The notes under the pieces are model-generated. The model did no database searches. It was given only the letters and a program-made list of their open reading frames with translations, and was not told the DNA's origin. A DNA stretch of 64,000 nucleotides from Litomosoides sigmodontis. Lineage: Eukaryota > Nematoda > Chromadorea > Rhabditida > Onchocercidae. Within the stretch, counting starts at the first letter, position 1. Each line of letters starts with the position of its first letter. Location of the stretch: NCBI GenBank assembly GCA_963070105.1, contig OY718807.1, positions 8,928,483 through 8,992,482 on the forward strand, given 5' to 3'. Made by a program: the position numbers and the translations under genes. This document shows, piece after piece, positions 22,891 to 48,600 of the stretch.

Positions 22891-24969
22891 CATTCTTTAA
22901 TCGTATCAGATCAGATAGATCAGACAGCAGCAGCTCTTCCAATCCGATCAGATCGGACACGTTGACGTTTCTAATAATCAGCGTTACTTTATGACACTTT
23001 CTCGAAATGAATAATGCTAAACGTTAAATTGAGTTTTTATGAAACACACAAATTCCTAATAAAATAAGCAAATGCAAAACGAATGAATAATCATTTACGT
23101 ACATTTCACACATACAGACATACATACATTTACACGTATATACATACAAACACGTACATAATACGTGCATGTATACGCACGTACGTACATTTTAATCAGT
23201 CACATACAATTACTAATGTAATATAAATTCATTCAAATTAATACCACACTTACTGCAACAAGTGATGTAAAATCAAATTTATAAAACAATGAAATTTAGA
23301 ATAAAGAAAAAATTTCCCATAAGTATTGATGAATTATTTTCATTCACTTGTTAACAATGAAACTTTGAAGGAGATAGTGAGAGAGAGAGAGAGAGGGAGA
23401 AAGAGAGAGGAAGGGAGAATGATAAATGTTATTTTGTATTGCAATGAGGCTAAATTCAACAGTATGAGTAAAGAGTTGGAAAAAAAAAGGAGAAAGGAGG
23501 AAATGATAGATGATCCTGGCAACTGCACACATTCTTGATGTGTGCTCCTCTTCACTCAGATCATTTGCAATTCTGTAACGAAAGGAAAAAAAGAAATGAG
23601 AAAATAGCAAATATCGATTCTTTCAAATTTCATTTCAATTTATTTTTCTTTTATAAGTAATTTATTTTATAGTATGTAATGTGAGATTAACAAAACCTCA
23701 TGCTCACGTGTTTTTTTTAACTAAAATATTTTAGTATATAACATGAAATGAACGCTGACATGTTTTTTTTTTTTCAGGTGTGAAAACAATAATAATTTCT
23801 CAGATGTGTTTCTGTGAAATACGAATTGTAAAATTACATTACTTAATATTTATTCAACTGCAAGTACTTTTCTTTCTTTTTTCAAAAAAAAATAATTTAA
23901 AGAAATTTTTACACTTCTTACACATACATCATCATCATTAGTAGCAGCATGAAATTAGTACAAAGTCATCATTTATTTCAAATTTCAAAATTATCTTCAA
24001 TAGCAGTTTTAGACAGTTGATTCTAACAGATAACAAAAATTATTTCACTCTCATCTACCTGACAACATCTTCTGATGACCATTTCAAATTTTAATCTGAT
24101 TTGTAAATTTCCATATCGATTTATTTCATCCTTCCCCAAGTTTTTTTTTGGTGAATTCGAAAATTTAATTTTTGCGAAAAAAAATTATTGCTGCCAATTC
24201 GTATGCTAAATAAATTGATAAACTATTCATGCAATGAAGGAATTTAGAGGAATGAAAGAAACAGAGAATAGCCGAGAGGGGGAGGAATGGAAATAAAATA
24301 AGGAAAGGAAATAAAATGTGAAATATTTGTTTTATTGCTTGTTGTTAGGTTCTTCGGAAAAACGAACTGATAACACTAACTGATTAAACGTCATCATATA
24401 AAAAAGGTTATCATATATCACTGAAATGATGAAACATAAAAACTATGAGCTATTCATTTTCATTTCCTTGAAATTTCAATAACTTGTCAGATTGATGCCC
24501 TCATTTTTATTCCAAACATATTTGCAAGTATTGCAGAGTAAATGAAAAAAATTGATAAATTATAAGATAATCTATCCCACTGAAAGAGTCTGTTCTATTT
24601 CAAAATTAAAAAAAAATTTCAGTTAAATTTTAGTGGAATTTAAAAATATTTAGCTTCAGCAATGATGGGAAAAAGAGATGAAGCACACTTTCCTCTCTAT
24701 CAAATTCTCACACGCACTTCTCAATTTTCACCTTTTTCCACTTCCTATCACTTTTCTAACAAATCTCATTTCATAGCCTACAGCAATAAGTATAACCTTT
24801 CACCTTTTTAACGTAGTAGAAGCAACTATGATCCGCGCAATTGATAGCAACCGTAATAATACAAATCTTAGCAATCGCTTCTTCAACAACTAAACTCCAA
24901 CACTTAAAGAAGTATTAATTCAAAAAAAAAAATTGAAAATGGAAAAAATATAACAAAAAGCACTAAAAT

Positions 24970-24971
<2 letters not shown>

Positions 24972-25004
<33 letters not shown>
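24972..25004. repeat. (CA)n microsatellite
   Basis: About 16 uninterrupted CA units in non-coding sequence. Confidence 0.95.
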
Positions 25005-25005
<1 letters not shown>

Positions 25006-27470
25006 GAAACGGATCCCAAAAGTTTTAAATAATTGAGAATAAAATAAAAAAAAAAAAACTATAAGCAACGACTAAACTGTTTGAATTTCAAAGAATATTG
25101 TCCCCTTTTTCTTTTACTTTATTTTTTTGCATAAGTTGTTGTTGTTGTTAGTTCTAAAGAATATAATTTAAAAGTATGCACTAATTCAAACAGTAATTCT
25201 CTCAACGAACAAGTAACAAGTAGAAAGAGAGAGAGGGAGAGAGAGAGATCAAAAGAAAAATTAAAAAAAAAAATTTTTTTTGCATCAAACATAGTTCTTT
25301 AATTTATGACATTGTTGAAAGAGTTTCCCGAAAGGAATCATTGGATATGATTGATAAGTTATCTTTACCTAAACTTATAAATGTTGTAGATTTCTAATAA
25401 CTGTTGTAGAAAAAAACCCAATCTCTCTCTCTCTTCCCCTCTTCTGCCTTCTCACAATAATTCATCGCCCAAAACTATCATTACAATCAAAATCTTAATC
25501 AAAAAAAAAACATTCTATAAATTGAAAAAAAAACTTTGAAATAGCGCACAATATTCTAAGATTAAATTTCATATATTACTAGTGTCTAATAGTCCATGTA
25601 ATAAATGCAAGACAGGCGAAAATGTTTAATAAAATAGAAGGAAAAAATATTGTGCAATGACTTCAACTGATTTCCATAGAATAAATTCATTTTTATCTAA
25701 ACTTACAGAAAATAATTGATAACTGTGAAGTAGCAAAACGTGGTAGAAAAGCGAATATTAAATTTGATCAAATCATTTCAACAATTTCATTTGAGAACAT
25801 CTTTCACATACTTCGGTACTATAGGACAATTTTTTTTTTGAAAAATTAACTCGCATGCGCTCGTAACTTTCATCATTTATGAATGAATGAGTTAATGCTC
25901 CATATTACTTGGTGTAAAAATTCTATTATTTGTAAAGAATTCAATTTTTTACTTCTCTTAAATTTTCCAAAAAAAAAAAAAGATTTCGTTGCTTTTTTTC
26001 TTCTGTTGACAGTTAAAGAGAAATTACTGTTTGAATAATCATGATTGATATCTATAAGTTGTTGAGGACATTGAGGAATAATTTTGCACGGTTAATTCAC
26101 AAAATTGATTTTTTTGTATTCGTTCTTAAATTATGTTAGAAAATTGGCTACCACAAATACAGCCGTTGCGATAGAAAAAGAGAGACGGAGAGAAAGACAG
26201 AGTGAGAGGGAGAGGCGACGAAATTAATGATATGAAAAAGTTGGCTGTTAAGATCATTAATTAAAATTCAAAAAGTAATTGAAGAATTATAAAGACGTGA
26301 GGTGATAGAAGGAATGATAACTAAAGATCCCACAATACTAACTGTACAACAGTTGAAGGAAACATATACACACATCCTCAATCAATTAATTAGCAATTAA
26401 CAATCCTCAACTGATTAATTAGCATAAGATGACACGGTCCATGCAATAAACATATAATCTAATTAAATCAACCCATAACCACTCAATAATCATTTTTCAT
26501 CCATTCAAAATAAAAGTTTCAAAGAAAAAAAACAAAAAAAAGGTTTCGAAAAAAGTACAAAAAAAAGACCTTTAAATGAAATTAGTGCTATAATCAATAG
26601 TATATTATCTGCAAGTAAGCAATAACTTAAATCGTGGACTAATATGAAAGTTAAAGGTTAATATGCTATTTCAATCTCCCATCAACTAGACCTATTAATT
26701 AACTAAAAAGCGCTGTTACAGAAAGTGGCAAAAGAAAAGACATGAAAGAGTAACGAGCAAAAGAAAAGATTGTTAAAAGTGAAATTTGAACTATCAAAAA
26801 AAAAATGTGCTAAATATCAAAATAAAAATGGAAGTTCACAAAAATTTAAACCAAATTAGTAGTACTGTGAAATACATATCCTCTGGAAGTTAACTAAGAA
26901 ACAATTAGGCACAACTACAGCTCAGCAATGCAATTTAAATTAAAAACAACAATGCAAAAGAGATGAGAGAGGAGAGAGAGGGAGGAAATTGAACTGGAAA
27001 TGAAAACAATTAGCATAAAAATGATTACTAAACACAACGATATGCTATGCTTCAAAGTGTAAAGTGAAAATTGTGAGGGACAATTAATTCAACATGTTCA
27101 AAGACCACGTATGCTACAAAATTGATAAGTCAAAAGGCGAAAAAAGCAGAAGAAAATTCCGTAGTTAACGTAAGGCTTCTATTTCTGCTATTAAAATTCA
27201 TTCAACATGAAAAGTGACGGTTTTTTTTTCTCACAATCTTTTTTAATTTTGTTTCAATTACAGTTATTTGTATCAAGAAAAAATTGAAAAAAAAAGTACA
27301 AACGCAATTGGATAATTGCTTTCTTTTGTGCAAAGACTTATACGATAATTAATATTTTTTTTTCTTGTTAATTAATCTTTGTTGAAGCACTTGAACAACA
27401 CTTCAAACGCACAAACTATAATACACGAAATTAGCAGCTCACTACCAAAAATTTAATTTCAAACAATCAC

Positions 27471-27473
<3 letters not shown>

Positions 27474-27502
<29 letters not shown>
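27474..27502. repeat. (GA)n microsatellite
   Basis: About 14 uninterrupted GA units in the divergent spacer. Confidence 0.9.
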
Positions 27503-27506
<4 letters not shown>

Positions 27507-27892
27507 AGTTTCTAAATTTGTGGGAACAATTTCCGTTGTAACAAATTATCTTAGTATTGCTAATTAAGGTTACTACTGCTATCACTGTCGCTCCTGCGAG
27601 GGATGAGTACACTACTCTCCTCAGCCTAACATAATTTCAGAGTACCACCAATGAAAGTTCCAATTTCAGAGTAGCAAATTTGCACTGAAAAGAGCTTAAA
27701 TTTAACCTTAAATTAAAAAAAAAACAATGGAAACCTAGAAACCTCTATTTTAGGACATTAATAATGTTATCATAATTTACATTATAATTTAGTAGACAAC
27801 AACTGTGAGTGTTAGCACTTCAGCACTGGCAATTTCGCCACAAGTAAACAATCAGTAGATGAGGAGGAAAACTGGTTACACCCATCGCACAG

Positions 27893-27926
<34 letters not shown>

Positions 27927-27960
27927 ACACACACACACACACGCAACACACACACACACA
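27893..27960. repeat. Interrupted (CA)n microsatellite
   Basis: CA units broken by AT near 27921 and by GC near 27943. Non-coding. Confidence 0.9.
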
Positions 27961-29154
27961 GCACACCTCCCTTCGTTTCCCTCCTAATTTCTTCCATCGC
28001 CTAAATGTCCGTCCACCTCTGCGCCTCTGTTCCTTTTGCGCCTTTGAACATCACGTCCAATTTCCTCCTTACTTCACTCATTTTTCAAACAATTCAACTA
28101 AGCCTGTCATTCCTGTCCTTTCATTCCTCTTATACAATATTTCCAGAACTGTCCCTTTCAACGATCATCAAAGATCGATTTAAACCGAAATTGAGAAATA
28201 GCAAATTTATGCAAATTAGTGTAGTATTCAAATAATATAAATTTCAAATATTTGACATTTAAATTAAATATGAAAACTTTAATGTAATTGTTAAAAGGAA
28301 AATCAATTAGGAAGTAAATTAGAAATCGTTGCAGCAAATTGGCCAATGAACAAGAATGAAAATCATTGTTGGATGAAATTCAGGTCAGAAAATAAATGAA
28401 ATAAATTGCGTGATTGTTCAAGAAGAGAGGAATGGACGCGAAATGAAATTGATAAATTTCACAAAAGCAGAATCTGCTAGGAAATTCAATTTTTCCTTTT
28501 TTCCTTGCAGATAAAAAAGAAAAACAAATTAAAACTTTCTTCTCCAAAAAAAAGACAATCTTGTAATTAATCATTCATATATGATTTGTAAAATCCAAAC
28601 AACTAAAAAGAAATAACTTTTAATTACTACGTAGCTATTTGTTTCACATTATTTCATTCTCAATTTCACTAAATTCATTTTTAATAAATTAAACAAACGA
28701 AAACTGATCGTCACATCGTAATGCATGATAACTTGCACTTTTCAAGGATTTGTGAGAAGTTGGAAAATTTTGAAAAGGTTAGTTAACAATTCCACTGTCT
28801 GTCCCAATTCACACCGATAGCCTAATGAAAGGATTGATGAACAGAAAATATTTGCCAAACAAAATATATAATATTTAGCGGGCGCTTTTTGCCAACATTT
28901 CATTTCCGCTAAATAATAAACGATTTAGGCATCATATATTTGTAATGTATGGAGGGACAATATATCAATAATAATAACAACAACTGACAATATTAGTAAT
29001 GATAGTCACAATAATAATGATAATTTAATAACGATAATTAATAATAATAAAAATAAATAATGATAATAATGTAACAATAATAATAACAATACTAATACAA
29101 TTCATGCATACCTGACACACAATTTTACATGTTTAAAACTGTTTTAAAAATTGC

Positions 29155-29221
29155 CCCCCTCCCTCCCTTGCTCTCTCTCTCTCTCCCTCTCTCTCCCCCT
29201 TTCTCTCTCCCCTTCTCTCTC
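29155..29221. repeat. Pyrimidine-only CT-rich tract
   Basis: About 65 bases of almost only C and T, composed of CT dinucleotides with C-runs. It is strand-asymmetric, so H-DNA is possible. It lies 2.6 kb upstream of the RNA polymerase II start. Confidence 0.85.
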
Positions 29222-31871
29222 TAACATTACTTTCTTCATTTTCAGACAGATGAGATAAAGGAGATGTACTGAACGTTTGAGGCAATCAACCTTTTATCAG
29301 TGACGTCCGGGTCATTTTTCCAAGCAAACAGCAACAGCACACTTAACAGATAGATTACGTCACAACTCTCTTCCATGAATATATTAATTCGATCGGAAGA
29401 GAATCGATAACACCGTTGTTTACTCTTTCAAACTAATTAAAATCACATTCAGCATGTTGCTCGCTTGAAACTCCATTATTGCTTTCGTCATTTGAAACAG
29501 TCAAATTAATGAAAATTTTGCGAAATTACCTGCAAAAAAGATTGCTCGGAATGGAAAAGTAAACAGAAGAAAAACGAGGGAACACGTTAAAATACGGGAA
29601 AATAAGGTCGTACGAACGGGGATGAACGCACTGTGCCGATATATATATGTAATACGTATGTCTGTGTGTACGTGTACGTGTGCGTGTGCGTGCGTGCGTG
29701 TGTGTGTGAGCGTGTATGTGTGAGAATGAGACATGCAATGATGATGGCATGGTGTCGTATCTCACAACCGCCACCACCATCACCATCGTCCCATCATCAC
29801 CGCCGCTATCATCACCACCACCTATATTTGAGGAACCGAATGTCTCCATTCCACCCCTCAAAATGGTACGACTGATTAAGGGAGAAGGGATGCAGAGAGA
29901 TGAGTGAATTGGCTGGCACTTTTTAAAAATTTATGTGAAGATATGAAATTGACAGTTCGATGTAACATTGCAGTGCTATCATTCATGACGCTAATTATAA
30001 TTCACATGACAATAGGCGATAATCAAGATTATGATTATTATCAACCACTATTATTAATCATAATTATACTTTACTGTATCGTACTCGCAAGTTTGAGAGC
30101 TACATTACAATACAGTATCATTTGTATTACGGTATCATATAGTGTCCACAAATAGTTCCGTGAATTTGCTGATATTCACTCTACAGTTACACATATCTAT
30201 GCTTTGTTTCATACTTGTTTTTTTCGGGAATGCTACAAATTTTAGAAATACAAATACCATATCAATCAGTTCTTTCGCATTTATATGAAGCCGATTAAAT
30301 TTGCATAATAAAAGCTTTGCATGCAGAATATGTTCATGAGCAAAAAATAAATTCCAAACACGTCATACTCTTTTCTCATACTCACGTAATACTGTTTTCT
30401 TTTACGATTAAAATCAAACAGAACAATTTTTTACAGGGTAATCTTTCGTTTACACAGAAAGAAAAAGGCACAGGTGAGGAGGAATGTTCGATGCTAACTT
30501 AGCAATTGCTTAAATTTCCAACTTTTCAACAATAGCTAGAATAGGTATAATGTGGTTATTGTACGGACCAGTGCGTATGCAAATGGTTAATGTGTTAGAT
30601 CAGTGTAAATTGAAAATAATGCAGCAGCATTATGCTGCAATTCTGGAATGTCACATCAATTTTGAAGCAGTCATTGCACGAAGGCATCCTTATCGAAAAC
30701 ACTAAAGTCTTCTCTACCTGTTGATTACTGAGTGATGTTGACAGTCAGTTAATGTGGAATAAAAACTCGGGAAGTAAATGAAGGAATTTAATTGAAAGTT
30801 GAAAGATCAATTCGTTTACAGGAATGAATGAAAAAGAAGATGGATGTTAATTGCTGTGCAGAATTGACTGGAAGTGAAGGTAGCTATCAGCTGACAGCAA
30901 TGCTATCAATAATCATTGCCGATGATTTTCGCCGATTGATGTAGAAATTGAAGTGGTATGGGAAGCGAACGAACTTCTGGATAACTGTTTGCTTCCGGTG
31001 CAATTACACTTTGTTTAAAATGAACTACGGAGAATGTTGCCGAAAGGTAGTTCAAATTAGCCTCATCACAAATCGATGACAATCTGAAAAGAAGGACTGG
31101 AGAAATTGAGTTAAAGTGGCAGAAAAAAAAATCCACTGATTTCAATTCTTTAACAATTAAATATTCAAAAATAGGAGCTGTAACTTCTGCAGCGTGCTGT
31201 AGTATTGCAACGGTGATAAGTCCTCCAGCGAATTATTTTTATAAGTGATACTTTGACTCACTCGTAGCTCTCATTGATGATGAGATGTGGAAAGGTTTAT
31301 GTGAATTGCTATTGATCCAATGCACTACAATATTATAATAAATAAACAAGTGGTAAATTCGATAAATGTACTCATTTTTTTGAAAATTTTATTTAAACAC
31401 TGAAGAAAACTATTACGCTTTTGCTGTGTGACCACACCGTGCAGAGCATATTTCGAAATATTTTAAAACTCGACCGATTCGTTTGCATAGAGCACCTTTC
31501 AAATCGTAGCATAACTCTTCTACTGTTTCATGCTCAAGTACTGCAGGTTTGGTTGCTGGCAGTTGCGATTTGAGGGGAAGCGGGAAGGCTTTTTGGCTTT
31601 AAGAAAGGATTGTAAGCATGATAGCCAAGTTTTTATGCACTATAGTTCTTGTTATCAGGATGATCATCGCTCTACAGTTGTCTTTCTTTGCATTGCATAG
31701 CTGCGGAGGATATCTTCTGTGTCAATTTGTTCCTTGAAGCTTGTGCGAAGCGTTCAGATCTATCTATCGTTCATTGGAATCAGTGACTATGAAGTTATAT
31801 TTAAATATGCCTTTTTCATAGATACGTGAAGGGAGTCTGATCATCATTGACTGAAGATATAGCAACATCAC

Positions 31872-43466
<11,595 letters not shown>

Positions 43467-45645
43467 TTCATCAGTGGCATTTGTTTATTCTATTTGTGAG
43501 CAGCAGTTTTTTTTCGCATCTATGATCGTATGACAATTTAAAGAAAATTGGAATTTCATAAAATATGTGTAGAATTGTAGGATGTCCAAGTGTGGGTTCT
43601 GTTGTATTTGAAGTATATAATATTTCGTGTAAAATTGCCTCCATCGTTGAGCCGATGAATCTGATGTTTGGGTTATGTAGTAATTATGAGGATGGTCATG
43701 CCTTCTGGTTATAACAGACAGCGCTATGTAAATTTTTATTTATTTCTGTGCGATCTCAACAATTTGCAAAGAATTCTCCAACTCTCTCTATTGATACTAT
43801 TTATACTATTCATTTTTCGTTGTTTACAGGCTTTTTTTTACTTAGCTGTTTGTAAATATCATGGTGTGGTATCAAATGGACTAGCTGCGATATTAAATGA
43901 AACTGAGTTAAGTTAGAGTTAGCCAGTTCCTGGATAACAAGCTGTATTTTTTTACGGGTACAGTTTGCTGCGCATGCTGGAATAAGAAATCAATTATATC
44001 ATTCCCATTTGTTGTTATATGTTTACAATATAAATACACTCTTCATTCATTCTTTTAATTACGCATTACACATTATTGGTAAGAAACACGACTGGTCATT
44101 TAGAAAATCTTATGATTACTTCACGTATAAAACATACGAATGCGACGTAGCCGTGACGCATGCACTAAAACTGAAAATTGGTAGTAATGTCAAGCGAATT
44201 TGCGGAGCAAATGAGCCGTAAATATCCGGAGTCCTATGCCGAGCGCTCTCTCTAAGCCGTGTAAGCATTTGGCAAAAAATTTTGAGTTTCATTTAACATG
44301 CGCTAATAATAATAAAATGGGCTACTGATTATAGCCGTTAACATTTAGTTAGATGATATAGTATATAAAGGAATTTACTGAAGTTCGTACTTGAAATAAC
44401 AAATTTCATATTCAATATCATCTATTATTTAATTTATCATATATTTTTCATTTAATTATTTATTCGTTTATTTCTATCTAATTGTTTTAAAATAGCTTCA
44501 TTAACAGCGGTAATTAATTGTCATTGCTGGTATCACTAAAATTTGGAATTAAATTTTTCCCCCGTCTTTTTTTCCTTTGGATGAAACGATAATAGGAAAT
44601 TAGTGAAGAGGATAAAGGAATGTGTGAGTGAGATTGTAAAGATACGAGAGAAATGAGACTTCAATTTATTATCATGAAAAAAATGAGTTTAAAGTAATTG
44701 AGAATGTGAAAGTGAGCAGAGCAGAAAGTTCAAATTTTTATTTGAAAAAAATTTTTGCTTTTTATTAATTCATTTAATTAATTTCATATCATCATTTTAA
44801 GTCTATGAAATAATTGACGAATAAATGAAATTCGAAAAAGCAACGGAACGTTTTTAAAATTATCTAATTTGATAGAACTTTAGGAGACAAACAAGAATGG
44901 AACAATCATTGCTCATTGAAAAAGAAATCTTTCGTTTTTGATGAATTAAAATTCTCTCGCTTTTTTTGTCTTATTATTTTATAATGCATACATTTTTTTT
45001 TTTTGGAAAATACTACGAGCAAAAAGTATTGATTATTCTTGGCCCTTTTTGCACACATTTATTGATTGTAATTGAAGGAGCAGAAAATTTCACTAAAGTA
45101 AACTATATTTGAGTCAAAAAATTGATATCAAACACACTTCGTATTTTTGGCAATTTTTTAACTTTAAATTTCTTCAATAATTTTTCAATTATTTAAATAG
45201 TAAATTCAAAAGTCTTATTTTTATTTTTGCAAAAATGTATATCATTGTAATAAGTGTTTTGAGAAGATAAGGTGGTCGTGGATAGATTGGAAGTAGGAGT
45301 TTGCAGGTGGCAACTGTTGTAGCAGTTCAATGATGTATATTATTTGTGTTGCTTGTTGAAAGCAAATCATTTTGCATCAATCGATTTGCAACTCTCTCCC
45401 TCTGTTCCTCGCTCTCTCTCTCTCTCTCTATTTACATTTCACATTTATTTTTATTTCTTATTATTGCAATATTTATGAAGTTGGCTAAATTTCTAGATTA
45501 GATGAATTAATGTTAAATTTAAATTTAAGACAATTACGTTGGAAAAGTTTGAAGAAATTTGATTAAATTTGCTCCCTTTTTTTTTCATTTGAGGAAGTAC
45601 AGAATTGCGATTTGCAATATAAATGTTACAATATATTGTTTCACT
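43467..45645. other. 3' flank of RPB1 gene and spacer
   Basis: No gene recognised. It contains the RPB1 3' UTR at its start and the upstream region of the receptor gene at its end. An AATAAA-type motif near 44310 is far from the RPB1 stop, so I do not assign it. A (CT)n run lies near 45397-45430. A GC-richer patch at 44080-44290 has short frames but nothing conserved. Confidence 0.6.
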
Positions 45646-48600
45646 ATGAATACCTCACGACTAATACAATTCATTGTTGCAATATTTCATGGTAGGAATT
45701 GAATTGTTAATTTAATTTCAATATTTGATAATTAAATTAGAATATTTAAAATTTTACAATAAATTTAACCTTTAAATAAATATTTTTTTGTATTTTTTAT
45801 GCTTTTGTTTAAGTAACTATTTTTAGTAAATGATTTATTATGTAGTCGTTATGCCGATCAGCTGTATGAAGAATTACTGTATTTCTATAACAGAAATGTA
45901 AGGCCTGTACGAAATGCAAGTAGTGCAGTACAAGTTAAATTTGGTGCGTCATTAATTCGAATTATTGATGTGGTTAGTTTGTTGATAATTAATTTTTTTT
46001 TAAATGGCATCTAAATATTGAATAATTACTTCTTTAAAATGCCACCTAATATTGAAATGCCACCTAAAAGTTGAGTAAATAGACCTAAATACTGATATGC
46101 ACTTTTTTGCAGAGCTTTTACAGGCCTCAACAAGCATTTTGAACTTTTTCCATCTCAATTTCAGCAAAATTTACGTTGGGAAGAGTGGTGAAGCTCTGTG
46201 TGCAAAGTGAGAAGTGAAAGTCTATTACCTTTATTACCTCCTTGGCTTTTTAATAAATCAAAAAAGAAAAAAGCCAAAAAATTGAATTGATTTGATAGCC
46301 TTTTTTGCTAATCATCAATTGCTGATAAAAAGTCATGAGATAGTGGTGATGCGAATATTTGTGATACACCACAATCTGATGGACAATATGTTGCTGGTTG
46401 ACCTAAAAAAAAATTCACGTCAATTTTCAGGCTATTTGTGAGTAGTTTATGAGCGATTGGAATTTTACAAAATTCAATTGGAGGAAAATTAGCATACCTG
46501 GTTCACCAGGTGGTCCCCATGGACCTTGTTCACCTCTCTTTCCAGGTCGTCCTGGTGGTCCAACAGGACCAAGAGCACCAGGCTTCCCGGTTACACCAGA
46601 TTCCTTAGCTGGTTTGCCTCGTTGTCCCATAGGTCCCTTTGGTCCAGGAGGACCAAATGGTCCTTTCGGTCCCTTCATCCCAGTACCAGATATGACTGTC
46701 TCGCCGGATGGTCCTGGACGGCCAACAGGACCTTTGGGACCCGGTGGCCCTTGTAGACCAGGTTCACCTGGCAGTCCATGTTCTCCTGGCACACCAGGTG
46801 GGCCTGCCTCTCCGGCCTGGCCAGTTTCTCCAGTTTGTCCACGTTCACCTTGTAGTCCTCTAAAATAAAATACAATGCCTAAGAATAATTCTCCAAATTT
46901 TAATGCTTTATCTCTTCAATCATTTAATTTTTGGCACAAATAGGGAAAAATGATTTCTTTGCAGTCATAATTTTCATGGCAAACTTTTATGCACAAAATA
47001 ACTGGTACCGTTGTCCAGGTGGTCCAGCAGGACAAATTGAACATGGTAGCTCTTCTTCCGGTGTAAGCTGTATATCATAGCCATCATCGCCTGGTGCTCC
47101 TGTATTACCTGCCATTCCTGGTATTCCATCTTCACCGGGTGGTCCACTTAATCCAGGTGGACCTATAGGACATCTAAAATTTCCTCCTACCACTCAGCGC
47201 TCTATTTTCAACACTAATGAACATCCTATGATACCATATCGATCTTCCTAAGATGAATAAAAATTTTGTTTATATTAGTAAACAGAAATTTGAAATGTCT
47301 AATGTGCGCGCGCAATCAATTCATCAAAGCTTCCAAATCCAATACAATTGTAGGCCTTCAGTTATTCACTCCTCTATATTTTGATATTTTTTTTTCTTTT
47401 TGATAAATTTTTTTTTGATAAAGTGATTTAAGTTATGTTTTTTGATTAGCTAATTTCAGTTTTCTGTACTGCACATCTGATAATGTAATTTTAGTTAGAG
47501 TAGGAATTTCAATTTAAATGAAATTTCAATCATGCACAAACAAACCCGAGTTGCGTACATCCCGAACACACCAACTGTTTGCTATTTCCAAACATGTGCA
47601 ATTGCGATCGACGCTTGCGAACAGTGATCGTCGATCTAACGTCTTGCGCCAATTTCATTTCCGTCCATATTTTATCCAATTTCTCCTGAAAAAGCAATTA
47701 ATTTAAAATGAATTTTTTTTTTGAAATTTAGATGCTAATTTTTTTGCAAAATTCAATTTATACTTCAAAAATTCATTTCATTTTTTAAGCATTTTTACAA
47801 TTTCTTACTTTAAAATTTGCTGATTTTATGATAGCATGTGAGCGTTCACGTTCAGCTTTCAAATAAATTGTCGGTATAGCAAAGAGTAATGTAAGAATTG
47901 TTATTGAACTAACGACTGTCGTGGCTAACGCCAAACGATGAAAATAATCATCGAAAGTCATCATTTTCCTAAAAATTATTTTTACCCAAATTTTAATTCT
48001 CATATTTTACAATTTTGAAAAATTTTTTTTTTAATCCTTTAGGTATTAATTTCTGTTTAGAAGGATCAACGAAGGCATTGTTATTTAATAAAAATTTGCT
48101 AAATTTAAAAATTAAATAAATTTTGAACAAGATTTCGTAAGAATAAATTTTATGGGATATATGATGGATGTTGGAAGAAGCTATTTTTTGGAGGTTGAAG
48201 AAAGAGAGAGAGACAGAGAGAGAGAGAGAGATTCGGTCGATCGGTGGTTGCTTTGGTTAACACAAACGATCATGCTGTGTTGAATTAAAACAATTAGTTC
48301 TGTCCATCCCATATATATATTGGGGCACTGTGTCGGAGAAGCAATCTGTGGTACATTTGCGCAAATAGCGCAATGTTGTTCCGCCTTTTCATTGTTCCTT
48401 GCACCCGCCTAATTCCCAAATAAAAAATGAGCAAAAAAAAAAAAACTAATGAATGACATTTTTATTTAGGTCAACTGATAATACTTTTCCAGAAATTAAT
48501 TCCAATTTATTTCATTTACAATTTTCAGGGGGGAAATTTTTTGGATACATCGTGTGCTTTTTTTTCATCAATTTTTTTTTTCACTCATTTAAAATTTTTT

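Larger units (their letters stand above)
21042..31871. other. 10.8 kb divergent intergenic spacer, gene-poor
   Basis: It separates the starts of the PAK gene (minus) and the RNA polymerase II gene (plus), so it must hold both promoters and possibly non-coding 5' exons. A pyrimidine-rich AG on the minus strand at 21058-21059 lies 16 nt before the PAK ATG and could be a cis or trans splice acceptor. No conserved coding exon was recognised; the open frames are short and repetitive. Microsatellites are dense: (GT)n, (GTA)n, (GA)n, (CA)n and (CT)n, plus ATA/TAA-rich sequence at 28960-29100. Several purine-only runs of GA type lie at 22210-22230, 23375-23420, 25225-25248 and 26180-26215. Confidence 0.65.

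Noticed and set aside
29526..29907. Overlapping open frames with His-Thr or Val-Cys repeats
   Set aside because: Composition follows the GT and CA microsatellite. There are no splice signals or similarity to known proteins.
29904..30155. 83-aa frame with two hydrophobic stretches
   Set aside because: AT-rich codons alone yield Ile/Leu/Tyr-rich frames here. No family recognised, no neighbouring exon, no acceptor or poly(A) context.
44187..44297. 36-codon plus-strand frame in a GC-richer patch downstream of RPB1
   Set aside because: Short, no recognisable motif, a stop just upstream in frame, and no clear splice signals. It may be chance.
46449..46868. Plus-strand open frame of 139 aa rich in Gly and Pro
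   Set aside because: It is the antisense shadow of the collagen Gly-X-Y exon. The minus strand has splice sites, start, stop and family cysteines.
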